Shown here in pieces: positions 1 through 5,811 of a stretch of 9,853 bases of DNA. The notes below the pieces were generated by a model that made no database searches, had not been told where the DNA came from, and saw only the letters and a list, made by a program, of their open reading frames with translations. Both the position numbers and the translations under genes were made by a program. This DNA is from Eubacterium sp. CAG:786. Lineage in GTDB: Bacteria > Bacillota > Clostridia > Oscillospirales > Ruminococcaceae. The stretch's first letter is position 1. Each line of letters opens with the position of its first letter. Location: positions 13,458-23,310 of the forward strand of contig HF989480.1 in assembly GCA_000432175.1 (NCBI GenBank), written 5' to 3'.

Positions 1-44
1 GTTGCGGCGTCAAGACCACTGGCAGGGATTATCGTGTCGAACAT
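1..44 (-). CDS. DUF4956-like membrane protein, N-terminal fragment (cut by window start)
   Basis: Only the first 14 codons are in the window, reading MFDTIIPASGLDAA on the minus strand. A GGAGA ribosome binding site (complement of 51-55) lies 6 nt before the ATG. The gene starts 15 nt after the stop of the VTC-domain gene, so the two are almost certainly co-transcribed. DUF4956 proteins are small multi-pass membrane proteins that often sit beside VTC-domain polyphosphate polymerases in Firmicutes, and many begin with MFD plus a hydrophobic stretch like this one. The family call rests on this short N-terminus and on the neighbour; the membrane part is outside the window. It could be another protein of the same locus. 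Confidence 0.5.
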   Translation of the reverse strand, partial: MFDTIIPASGLDAA

Positions 45-59
45 AGGTTTTCTCCAAAG

Positions 60-782
60 TCATATTTTAACTGTCTGTGTTTCAGACAGCCTTTCGCGGT
101 AAGCTTCTCCGTATTTTGAGAACGAACCGGGCGAAAGCGAAAGTTCAGTCAGGACACGGGTGAGCCACAGCGGAAGCGCCGACGCGGACTTTATTTCCAT
201 GATGCAGTGCGGCTGTTGTGAAAGCCGTATTCCGTCAGTGCCTGCGGTGAGATCGGCGTCGGTGCGGTAACGAACGTTCCGGTCGAAAGTTATGCGTAAT
301 TCCGGATCATCGTTTGCGTGGAACGCTGTGCGGTCGTAGAATATCAGCATGCGTGGTGCCAGCCGGAAGCGCTTTACCAGCCAGTCTATCTCCTGCATGA
401 CCTGAATGTCGTTGTACCCGGTGCATTCAGGAACGTTACCACCGTTCAGGTACTCCATCGCAGCGCCGTAGGTAGTCTGCGCGCGGCGCTTGTAAACGAC
501 CCCCTGGAACTTTTTCTTTATCTCGATGAATGCGATGCTGCTTTCATCCGGAACACCATAGGTTCGCAGTCTCAGCTTCTGCTTGTAGACTGGCTTTTCA
601 AGAGATGTGCGGATAAGGATATCGTCCGGGCCGTCGCAGTAAAGCGAACCGTTTGTCTGCCTGGAGTAGCGATCCTCGGTGATGAAGCCGGATATGCGCT
701 GCATGATTTCCCTTTCGGTCTGTTCAGTCAGCAGATATTTTATCTCGCGCCGCATGAATGTGTTTGCGTAAGCCGTTTTCAT
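60..782 (-). CDS. VTC-domain protein, polyphosphate polymerase-like
   Basis: This 240-residue protein looks like a soluble VTC domain, the tunnel-shaped triphosphate-tunnel metalloenzyme fold that makes polyphosphate from ATP in yeast Vtc4. The charged strands expected to line the tunnel are visible: RREIKYLL near residues 11-18, KQKLRLR at 67-73, EIKKK at 87-91, YKRR at 98-101, YDR at 149-151, EIKS at 197-200 and SKYG at 222-225. There is no signal peptide, membrane segment or SPX domain, so the protein is probably cytosolic and may act with the DUF4956-like membrane protein encoded 15 nt downstream. The ATG at 782 is preferred over the GTG one codon earlier, because AGGA then sits 5 nt from the start instead of 2. 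Polyphosphate synthesis is inferred from the family; the bacterial members are poorly characterised. Fold call firm, activity less so. Confidence 0.8.
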   Translation of the reverse strand: MKTAYANTFMRREIKYLLTEQTEREIMQRISGFITEDRYSRQTNGSLYCDGPDDILIRTSLEKPVYKQKLRLRTYGVPDESSIAFIEIKKKFQGVVYKRRAQTTYGAAMEYLNGGNVPECTGYNDIQVMQEIDWLVKRFRLAPRMLIFYDRTAFHANDDPELRITFDRNVRYRTDADLTAGTDGIRLSQQPHCIMEIKSASALPLWLTRVLTELSLSPGSFSKYGEAYRERLSETQTVKI

Positions 783-810
783 CACCGTCCTGTCTTCCTG
801 TGATGGTTAA

Positions 811-816
811 ATTATA
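811..816 (-). promoter_or_regulatory. Possible -10 element for the VTC-domain gene
   Basis: The minus strand reads TATAAT, a perfect -10 hexamer, placing a transcription start about 20 nt before the ATG at 782. I see no good -35 hexamer 16-18 nt upstream and no TGn extension, unlike the other promoters here. Some promoter is needed in this gap because the queA transcript is expected to stop at the hairpin at 916-952. The remaining A/T-rich sequence of the gap shows no gene. Confidence 0.35.
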
Positions 817-915
817 TCGCATGTATGTGACAGTTTTATGATAGTTGCTAAAGCATTTCAGATGATGTGGAAAAAATCCTGCAAAAAAATTGTGCATTTT
901 GCTGGGGCAAAGCGT

Positions 916-952
916 AAAAAAACCGCGCTGTAGCCCTTATACAGCGCGGTTT
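916..952 (-). terminator. Rho-independent terminator after queA
   Basis: A perfect 13-bp stem (920-932 with 940-952) encloses a 7-nt loop. On the minus strand it is followed by seven T (922-916), partly inside the stem base. It lies 23 nt after the queA stop codon, so it ends the queA transcript and insulates the VTC gene. The plus-strand side has only three T after the stem, so it is unlikely to work in that direction, where no gene needs it. Confidence 0.93.
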
Positions 953-974
953 CGTGCGTTATGCACCTTTTGGT

Positions 975-2066
975 TTATTTCCTGCGTCCAATGTACATGG
1001 CATCACCGAATGAAAAGAACCGGTATTTTTCCTGCACGGCAACTTCATACGCATGCAGGGTCCTTTCACGTCCGAGAAATGCGCTGACGAGCATTATCAG
1101 CGTGCTTTCCGGCAGATGGAAGTTGGTTATCAGCCCGTCGATGACCTTGAATTCATAGCCGGGGTAGATGAAAATTCCGGTGTCCTGGGTGAGTATCGGG
1201 GAATTCGAGCCGGTGAGCGGGGAAGTTCCCTTGTCGGCGGCTGTCGGCGTGAAAAGCTCCGGTTTTACTCCGGCTGCGGACTCCAGCGTGCGGCAGGAGG
1301 TGGTGCCGACAGAGATGACGCGACCGCCGTTCGCCTTGCAGCGGCGTATCTTCTCGGCAGTTATTTCGGGAACGGAGTAGTGTTCCACATGCATTTTGTG
1401 GTCGAGAATGTTGTCTTCCTTGACCGGGCGGAACGTTCCAAGTCCCACATGGAGCGTCACATATGCCGTGTCAACGCCCTTGTCCGCAAGCTTTCTGAAA
1501 ACATTTTCGGTGAAGTGCAGTCCCGCAGTGGGAGCAGCAGCAGAGCCGGTTTCGCGGCAGTATATGGTGTTGTAACGGTCCTTGTCCTGGAGTTTTTCAG
1601 TGATATAGGGAGGCAGCGGCATCTGACCTATCCGGTCGAGAATGTCGAAGAAATCCCCTTCGAAAGAGAAGCGCACAAGCCTGTTGCCCTCGTTGACGAT
1701 GTCGAGTATCTCCGCTGAAAGCCCTTCGGGGAAATCAACGATAGTGCCCGGCTTAAGGCGCTTTCCGGGGTGGACGAGGGTTTCCCACTCGGTGAGGCTG
1801 AGCCGCTTCAGCAGCAGGAATTCCACATGGGCGCCTGTGCCGCGTTTCGTGCCGTAAATACGCGCCGGGAATACCTTGCTGTCATTCATCACCAGCAGGT
1901 CGCCGGGTTCAAGGTAATCGCAGATGTTGTAGAAGTGGTCGTGGGTTATCTCACCGGTGTCGCGGTCTATCGCCATCAGCCGCGAGCTGTCGCGGGGCTC
2001 CACAGGGGTCTGTGCGATGAGTTCCTCGGGGAGATAGTAGTTGAAATCTGATTTAAGCATTGTCAT
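975..2066 (-). CDS. queA: tRNA preQ1(34) S-adenosylmethionine ribosyltransferase-isomerase QueA
   Basis: QueA transfers and isomerises the ribosyl part of S-adenosylmethionine onto 7-aminomethyl-7-deazaguanine at the tRNA wobble position, giving epoxyqueuosine. The 363-residue protein carries the family blocks in order: RDSSRLM at 25-31, GQMPLPPYI at 147-155, GSAAAPTAGLHFT at 174-186, HVGLGTFRPV at 206-215, VGTTSCRTLES at 253-263, ITNFHLPESTLIML at 313-326 and YRFFSFGDAM at 348-357. It is about 20 residues longer than the usual 340 or so. The extra length lies between ESAAG (262-266) and DTGIFIYPGY (295-304), a Pro/Thr/Ser-rich loop. The ATG at 2066 is preferred because AAGGA lies about 9 nt upstream; an ATG two codons later would be too far from it. 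The gene is monocistronic, with its own promoter and terminator. No preQ1 riboswitch or other queuosine gene is visible nearby. Confidence 0.97.
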   Translation of the reverse strand: MTMLKSDFNYYLPEELIAQTPVEPRDSSRLMAIDRDTGEITHDHFYNICDYLEPGDLLVMNDSKVFPARIYGTKRGTGAHVEFLLLKRLSLTEWETLVHPGKRLKPGTIVDFPEGLSAEILDIVNEGNRLVRFSFEGDFFDILDRIGQMPLPPYITEKLQDKDRYNTIYCRETGSAAAPTAGLHFTENVFRKLADKGVDTAYVTLHVGLGTFRPVKEDNILDHKMHVEHYSVPEITAEKIRRCKANGGRVISVGTTSCRTLESAAGVKPELFTPTAADKGTSPLTGSNSPILTQDTGIFIYPGYEFKVIDGLITNFHLPESTLIMLVSAFLGRERTLHAYEVAVQEKYRFFSFGDAMYIGRRK

Positions 2067-2104
2067 ATCGTGAATTCCTTTAACATAAATTATGAATATA
2101 CTCT

Positions 2105-2133
2105 ATTGTACCATAAACCGACGGATAAATCAA
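2105..2133 (-). promoter_or_regulatory. Extended -10 promoter of queA
   Basis: On the minus strand, TTGATT (complement of 2128-2133) and TACAAT (complement of 2105-2110) are separated by exactly 17 nt. The -10 is preceded by TGG, an extended -10. Transcription should begin near 2098, about 30 nt before the queA ATG. This promoter diverges from the lysine-operon promoter about 70 bp away, with no obvious operator between them. Confidence 0.85.
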
Positions 2134-2200
2134 TTTTTCTGCATTGTGAATTATCAACAAAATCCACGCTGTAAATGAAGAATATTTATACGAATGGGGG

Positions 2201-2229
2201 TTGACAACAATGCTGTTATGTGGTAAAAT
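2201..2229 (+). promoter_or_regulatory. Strong promoter of the lysine operon
   Basis: A consensus -35 TTGACA (2201-2206) and a near-consensus -10 TAAAAT (2224-2229) are spaced by 17 nt, and TGG directly precedes the -10. Transcription should start near 2236, just upstream of the leader hairpin and riboswitch. Such a strong, constitutive-looking promoter fits a unit whose control is exerted afterwards by transcription termination. Confidence 0.92.
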
Positions 2230-2238
2230 AATAAATAA

Positions 2239-2258
2239 TCGGTGCAGAGAAGCACCGA
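2239..2258 (+). repeat. 5'-terminal leader hairpin ahead of the riboswitch
   Basis: Seven perfect base pairs (2239-2245 with 2252-2258) close a 6-nt loop AGAGAA. The hairpin would begin within a few nucleotides of the predicted transcription start and ends 3 nt before the GATAG strand of riboswitch helix P1. A 5'-terminal stem-loop can protect an mRNA from 5'-end-dependent decay; that role is inferred here. It could also be a lineage-specific extension of the aptamer. Confidence 0.6.
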
Positions 2259-2421
2259 GCTGATAGAGGTGCGGGACAGATCAGTAGCGCTGCCATTACA
2301 GTCTGCGGAGACCGGCTGCGTGAAAGGCTTACCGCCGAAGAATGCATATTCCGTGATGTGCATGTCTGGCTGTGCGTCAAACAGGCGTCCGGTTGTCATC
2401 GGTCTGATGGAGAGCTATCGC
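2259..2421 (+). promoter_or_regulatory. Lysine riboswitch (L-box) aptamer
   Basis: The sequence matches the L-box core known from the Bacillus subtilis lysC leader, in the right order. GATAGAGGTGCGG lies at 2262-2274, AGTA at 2283-2286, GAAAGGC within 2322-2328, GCCGAAG at 2334-2340 and CTGGCTGTGC at 2366-2375. Helix P1 can form between GATAG (2262-2266) and CTATC (2415-2419). Further helices are CGGC/GCCG (2313-2316 with 2334-2337), ATGCA/TGCAT (2342-2346 with 2359-2363) and CATC/GATG (2397-2400 with 2406-2409). The aptamer binds lysine and here precedes asd, dapA and dapB, exactly the pathway it should control. Lysine binding would stabilise P1 and the last helix and free the terminator at 2444-2472. 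I cannot compute a covariance score, but the conserved blocks are specific. Confidence 0.95.
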
Positions 2422-2443
2422 ACTTATACGATATTGCCGTTGC

Positions 2444-2472
2444 AGCCGATGATTGAACCTCATCGGCTTTTT
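2444..2472 (+). terminator. Riboswitch-controlled intrinsic terminator
   Basis: Nine perfect base pairs (2444-2452 with 2460-2468) close a 7-nt loop and lead into five T (2468-2472). The upstream arm can instead pair with 2396-2403 in the last helix of the riboswitch: eight contiguous pairs, one of them G-U. That competing pairing is a ready antiterminator. Without lysine the antiterminator should form and transcription continues into asd; with lysine the aptamer holds 2396-2403 and the terminator forms. Confidence 0.92.
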
Positions 2473-2481
2473 ATGTAAATC

Positions 2482-2505
2482 AGGGGTGGTTTTATTCCAA
2501 CCCCT
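2482..2505 (+). repeat. Second leader hairpin between terminator and asd ribosome binding site
   Basis: AGGGGTGG (2482-2489) pairs with CCAACCCCT (2497-2505) with one bulged A. The loop, TTTTATT (2490-2496), has seven nucleotides. The hairpin is made only on read-through transcripts and ends about 9 nt before the asd ribosome binding site. There is no T-run after it, so it is not a terminator. Possible roles are mRNA stabilisation or positioning of the ribosome site. The same loop sequence occurs in the hairpin between dapA and dapB. Confidence 0.6.
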
Positions 2506-2530
2506 TAAAAAGAGAAAGGAAACAACGATC

Positions 2531-3613
2531 ATGAAAGAAAAGTATAATGTCGGTATCATCGGTGCAACAGGTATGGTAGGTCAGCGCTTTGCTACCCTGC
2601 TGGAGAACCACCCCTGGTTCCATGTAGTTGCTCTTGCAGCTTCCCCCCGCTCTGCCGGCAAGACTTATAAAGAGGCAGTAGGCAGCCGCTGGCTGATGGA
2701 CACCCCCATGCCCAGGAGCATGGAGGACATCGTTATCATGGACGCTACCGCCGACGTACAGAAGATCGCTTCCATGGTTGATTTCGTATTCTGCGCAGTT
2801 GACATGAAGAAGGACGAAATCAAGGCTCTCGAGGAGCAGTATGCAAAGGCAGAGTGCCCGGTAATGTCCAACAACTCCGCTAACCGCTTCACTCCTGACG
2901 TACCCATGATCATTCCCGAGGTCAACGCTGACCACGCAGCGATCATCGACGCGCAGAAGAAGCGCCTTGGCACAAAGCGCGGCTTCATTTCCGTCAAGTC
3001 CAACTGCTCTATCCAGAGCTACGTTCCGGCTCTCTCCCCGCTGAGAAAGTTCGGCATCAAGAATATCCTCGCATGCACATACCAGGCAATTTCCGGCGCT
3101 GGCAAGACCTTCGAGACATGGCCTGAGATGGTAGACAACCTTATTCCGTACATCGGTGGTGAGGAAGAGAAGTCCGAGCAGGAGCCGCTGAAGGTTTGGG
3201 GTCACATCGAGGGCAATGAGATCGTCAAGGCTCAGTCCCCGCTGATTACTACACAGTGCCTGAGAGTTCCGGTTTCCAACGGTCACTTCGCAGCTGTATT
3301 CGTAAACTTCGAGAACAAGCCCTCTATGGACGAAATCAAGAAGATCTGGGCTGAATATTCCGGCGAGCCGCAGGCTCTCAAGCTGCCGTCCGCTCCCAAG
3401 CAGTTCATTCACTATTTTGAGGAGGACAACATGCCCCAGGCTAAGCTGCACCGCAATCTTGAGGGTGGTATGGCAGTTTCCGTCGGCAGACTTCGTCCTG
3501 ATACAATGTTCGATTACAAGTTCGTTTGCCTTTCCCACAACACTCTGAGAGGCGCTGCAGGCGGTGCCGTTGAAATGGCTGAGCTGCTTGCTGCAAAGGG
3601 CTACCTCGACTGA
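2531..3613 (+). CDS. asd: Aspartate-semialdehyde dehydrogenase
   Basis: Asd reduces 4-phospho-L-aspartate to aspartate 4-semialdehyde with NADPH, the branch point for lysine/diaminopimelate and the threonine-methionine family. The 360-residue protein has the nucleotide-binding loop GATGMVG at 11-17, the catalytic cysteine Cys159 in SNCSIQ, the conserved TYQAISGAGK at 183-192 and the catalytic histidine His252 in NGHFAAVFV. Its length and the IPYIGGEEEKSEQEP segment place it in the archaeal/fungal-type branch common in Clostridia. The ATG at 2531 has AAAGGA (2515-2520) 10 nt upstream, a slightly long spacing; an in-frame upstream TTG at 2453 would lie inside the terminator loop and is rejected. 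It is the first gene after the riboswitch. All of its roughly two dozen isoleucine codons are ATC or ATT, none ATA, unlike the downstream genes, which suggests high expression. Confidence 0.97.
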   Translation: MKEKYNVGIIGATGMVGQRFATLLENHPWFHVVALAASPRSAGKTYKEAVGSRWLMDTPMPRSMEDIVIMDATADVQKIASMVDFVFCAVDMKKDEIKALEEQYAKAECPVMSNNSANRFTPDVPMIIPEVNADHAAIIDAQKKRLGTKRGFISVKSNCSIQSYVPALSPLRKFGIKNILACTYQAISGAGKTFETWPEMVDNLIPYIGGEEEKSEQEPLKVWGHIEGNEIVKAQSPLITTQCLRVPVSNGHFAAVFVNFENKPSMDEIKKIWAEYSGEPQALKLPSAPKQFIHYFEEDNMPQAKLHRNLEGGMAVSVGRLRPDTMFDYKFVCLSHNTLRGAAGGAVEMAELLAAKGYLD

Positions 3614-3635
3614 TAATTCCGCGAAAGGATAACCC

Positions 3636-4529
3636 ATGAAAAAGACTATTTTTACCGGCGTAGGCACCGCTATTGTCACCCCAATGAACGCTGACGGCTC
3701 CATCAATTATGACGAGTTCGGCAAGCTGCTGGATTTCCAGGTGGAGAACGGCGCGGACGCGATAATCGTATGCGGCACCACCGGCGAGGCTTCCACCATG
3801 CCCGACGACGAGCATCTTGAGTGCATCGGCTATGCAGTTAAGAGAGTTGCGCACAGAGTTCCTGTTATTGCAGGCACCGGCGCTAACGATACCGCTCACG
3901 GCATCAGACTTTCCGTTGCTGCTGAAAAGCTCGGCGCGGACGCTCTGCTGCAGGTGACGCCTTACTACAACAAGGCTTCCCAGAGAGGCCTGGTGAAGCA
4001 CTTCACAGCCATCGCAAACAGCGTCAAGATACCGATAATCCTTTATAATGTTCCCAGCCGCACCGGCTGCAACATCTCCATCGATACATACAAGGAACTG
4101 GCAAAGGTTCCCAACATCGTTGCAACCAAGGAAGCAAGCGGAAATATGTCTCTTGCGGCTGAGATCGCTGCTTATACCGATCTCGATATCTATTCCGGCA
4201 ACGACGACCAGCTGATGCCGATTCTTTCCCTTGGCGGAAAGGGCGTTATTTCGGTTACTTCCAACCTCATGCCCGGGGAGAAGCACGACGAGGTTGCACT
4301 CTTTAACGAGGGCAAGATCGCAGAAGCGCTGGCTATCCAGGCAAAGATACTGGCCTTCGAGAAGGCTCTGTTCATGGACGTGAACCCCATTCCCGTCAAG
4401 GAAGCTCTCAATATCATGGGCTTCAAGGCTGGCGAATGCAGACTTCCGCTGTGCTCTATGTCTGAGGAGCAGACGGCTAAGCTCAGAAGCGCAATGGAAC
4501 CTCTCGGTCTGGTAGGAAAGATCAAGTAA
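3636..4529 (+). CDS. dapA: 4-hydroxy-tetrahydrodipicolinate synthase
   Basis: DapA condenses pyruvate with aspartate semialdehyde, the first committed step toward diaminopimelate and lysine. The 297-residue protein is a full-length TIM-barrel aldolase. It has CGTTGE at 46-51 with catalytic Thr48, Tyr111 in TPYYNK, Tyr137 in YNVPSRTG and the Schiff-base lysine Lys165 in ATKEASG. Thr48, Tyr111 and Tyr137 form the proton-relay triad known from this family. The start has a GAAAGGA site 6 nt upstream and lies 22 nt after the asd stop, so the gene shares the riboswitch-controlled transcript. Many bacterial DapA enzymes are inhibited by lysine; I did not try to judge that from sequence. Related aldolases such as N-acetylneuraminate lyase are less likely given the asd-dapA-dapB context. 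Confidence 0.97.
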   Translation: MKKTIFTGVGTAIVTPMNADGSINYDEFGKLLDFQVENGADAIIVCGTTGEASTMPDDEHLECIGYAVKRVAHRVPVIAGTGANDTAHGIRLSVAAEKLGADALLQVTPYYNKASQRGLVKHFTAIANSVKIPIILYNVPSRTGCNISIDTYKELAKVPNIVATKEASGNMSLAAEIAAYTDLDIYSGNDDQLMPILSLGGKGVISVTSNLMPGEKHDEVALFNEGKIAEALAIQAKILAFEKALFMDVNPIPVKEALNIMGFKAGECRLPLCSMSEEQTAKLRSAMEPLGLVGKIK

Positions 4530-4535
4530 ATACAC

Positions 4536-4560
4536 CGGGCGGAATTTTATTTTCCGCCCG
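4536..4560 (+). repeat. Intercistronic hairpin between dapA and dapB
   Basis: Nine perfect GC-rich base pairs (4536-4544 with 4552-4560) enclose the loop TTTTATT (4545-4551). The stem begins 6 nt after the dapA stop. No T-run follows on either strand, so it is unlikely to be a full terminator. It may be a 3'-protecting or processing element that sets the asd-dapA to dapB ratio. Just downstream, 4571-4584 could form a small 5-bp stem with a GCAA tetraloop before the dapB ribosome site. Confidence 0.75.
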
Positions 4561-4604
4561 ATATACTACCTTGCAGCAATGCAAAAATCTGAAAGGAATT
4601 ACAA

Positions 4605-5363
4605 ATGACAGAAATAGCAATAACCGGCGCATGCGGCAGAATGGGCAGAGTTATCGCCGGGCTGGTAAAGGACCGCGCTGACTGCGAGATAATCGCGGGC
4701 GTTGACGTTGCCGGCGAACAGTACAGCGATTTCCCGATAGTGAAGAAAGTGTTCGATCTGCCGAAAAAGCCTGATGTTATCATTGATTTTTCGCATCCGT
4801 CGGCATTGCCTGACCTGCTCAGCTACGGCAAGATGAACAACGTTCCGCTGGTTCTCGCGACCACAGGCTACACCGATGAGGAGCGCGCGCAGATAACCGC
4901 TGCTTCCGCGCAGATACCGGTGTTCTTCACGTTCAACATGTCGCTGGGAATAAACCTGCTGGTGGAACTCGCACGTAAGGCGACGCAGATACTCGGCGGT
5001 CAGTTCGATATCGAGATAGTCGAGAAGCACCACAACCAGAAGAAGGACGCGCCCTCCGGCACTGCGATAATGATCGCAGAAGCAATAAACGAGGAACTCG
5101 GCGGCAAGGATCATTTCGTTTACGACCGCCACAGCGTCAGAAAGCCCCGCGACAAGGACGAGATAGGCATGCACGCAATACGCGGTGGCACAATCGTCGG
5201 CGAGCATGACATTATCTTTGCGGGACACGACGAGGTAATAACGCTGTCGCATTCCGCGCAGTCGAGGGAAGTATTCGCAAACGGCGCTGTAAACGCAGCG
5301 GTTTTCCTTGCAGGGAAGCCCGCGGGAATGTACGCTATGTCTGATCTTATCAAGGAGGCATAA
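4605..5363 (+). CDS. dapB: 4-hydroxy-tetrahydrodipicolinate reductase
   Basis: DapB reduces the DapA product to tetrahydrodipicolinate with NAD(P)H. The 252-residue protein has the dinucleotide-binding loop GACGRMGR at 8-15 and the family signature at 140-154, running from Glu140 through His142-His143, Lys146 and DAPSGTA at 148-154. His142/His143 and Lys146 match the known catalytic residues. The C-terminal region with HSAQSREVFANGA at 216-228 is intact and the length is normal. A GAAAGGA site lies 7 nt before the ATG. The gap to dapA is 75 nt and holds a strong hairpin, whereas the next gene starts only 1 nt after the dapB stop. Later pathway genes (aminotransferase, epimerase, decarboxylase) are not in this window. 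Confidence 0.97.
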   Translation: MTEIAITGACGRMGRVIAGLVKDRADCEIIAGVDVAGEQYSDFPIVKKVFDLPKKPDVIIDFSHPSALPDLLSYGKMNNVPLVLATTGYTDEERAQITAASAQIPVFFTFNMSLGINLLVELARKATQILGGQFDIEIVEKHHNQKKDAPSGTAIMIAEAINEELGGKDHFVYDRHSVRKPRDKDEIGMHAIRGGTIVGEHDIIFAGHDEVITLSHSAQSREVFANGAVNAAVFLAGKPAGMYAMSDLIKEA

Positions 5364-5364
5364 T

Positions 5365-5811
5365 ATGAATATTACAGTTACAGAAAACGTATCCGCAGTG
5401 ACATTTAACAATGTGCCGCTGTACAAGACCATCATGGAGGACACCCTGACCGCTGTGGCAGAGGCAGGTATCAATATTGACATGATCTCAATGACTGCGC
5501 CGACTTCCGAGCGTTTTGGCTTCGGCTTCACGCTGGACGATGACGATATGCCGAAACTCCTGACGGTTGTAAAGCACCTCAAGGAAAAGCACGACATCAC
5601 CCCGATGATAAACAGCAGCAACCGCAAGATAGTCATCAAGACCGGTGAGATGGAAGCGCAGGCAGGCTTCGCGGCAAAGGTTTTCAACCTGCTCAATAAG
5701 ATCGACGCTATGATACTCCTGATAACCACCGGCGTTGACGAGATCTCCGTGCTTATCCGCGAGAGCGACGGCGAGGCTGCAGAAGCTGGTCTGAGGGAAC
5801 TGTTCAAGTGA
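5365..5811 (+). CDS. Stand-alone tandem ACT-domain protein, aspartokinase regulatory-like
   Basis: This 148-residue protein consists of two ACT-type modules, about 8-76 and 86-148. The first carries AGINIDMIS at 34-42, the second LLITTGVDEISVLI at 118-131, both matching the strand-helix pattern of the C-terminal regulatory half of aspartokinase. There is no kinase part: the usual N-terminal KFGG-type motif is absent and no aspartokinase gene is in the window. ACT pairs of this type bind amino acids such as lysine or threonine, so a sensor or regulatory-subunit role in the aspartate pathway is plausible but inferred. Bacillus subtilis aspartokinase II makes a similar regulatory beta subunit from an internal start; here it is a separate gene. 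AAGGAGG lies 6 nt before the ATG, which is 1 nt after dapB. The stop overlaps the mscS start. Confidence 0.85.
   Translation: MNITVTENVSAVTFNNVPLYKTIMEDTLTAVAEAGINIDMISMTAPTSERFGFGFTLDDDDMPKLLTVVKHLKEKHDITPMINSSNRKIVIKTGEMEAQAGFAAKVFNLLNKIDAMILLITTGVDEISVLIRESDGEAAEAGLRELFK

Noticed and set aside
1053..1718. Plus-strand open frame opposite queA
   Set aside because: Antisense shadow of a full-length QueA with all family motifs.
2239..2472. T-box or other riboswitch class for the asd leader
   Set aside because: There is no T-box-type conserved sequence, while the L-box blocks appear in order, with a pairing P1 and a terminator/antiterminator pair.
2453..2530. Upstream in-frame extension of asd from TTG at 2453
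   Set aside because: This start lies in the loop of the riboswitch terminator and has no ribosome site; the ATG at 2531 with AAAGGA upstream gives the normal Asd N-terminus.
2492..4535. Two long minus-strand open frames opposite asd and dapA
   Set aside because: The forward frames encode intact, motif-complete enzymes; the antisense frames match no family and arise from codon bias.
4536..4560. Rho-independent terminator after dapA
   Set aside because: The stem is strong but no run of T follows on either strand, and dapB lacks a recognisable promoter, so read-through is required.
4562..4567. TATACT as a -10 box of a separate dapB promoter
   Set aside because: No -35-like hexamer lies about 17 nt upstream, where the hairpin stem is, and there is no TGn extension.
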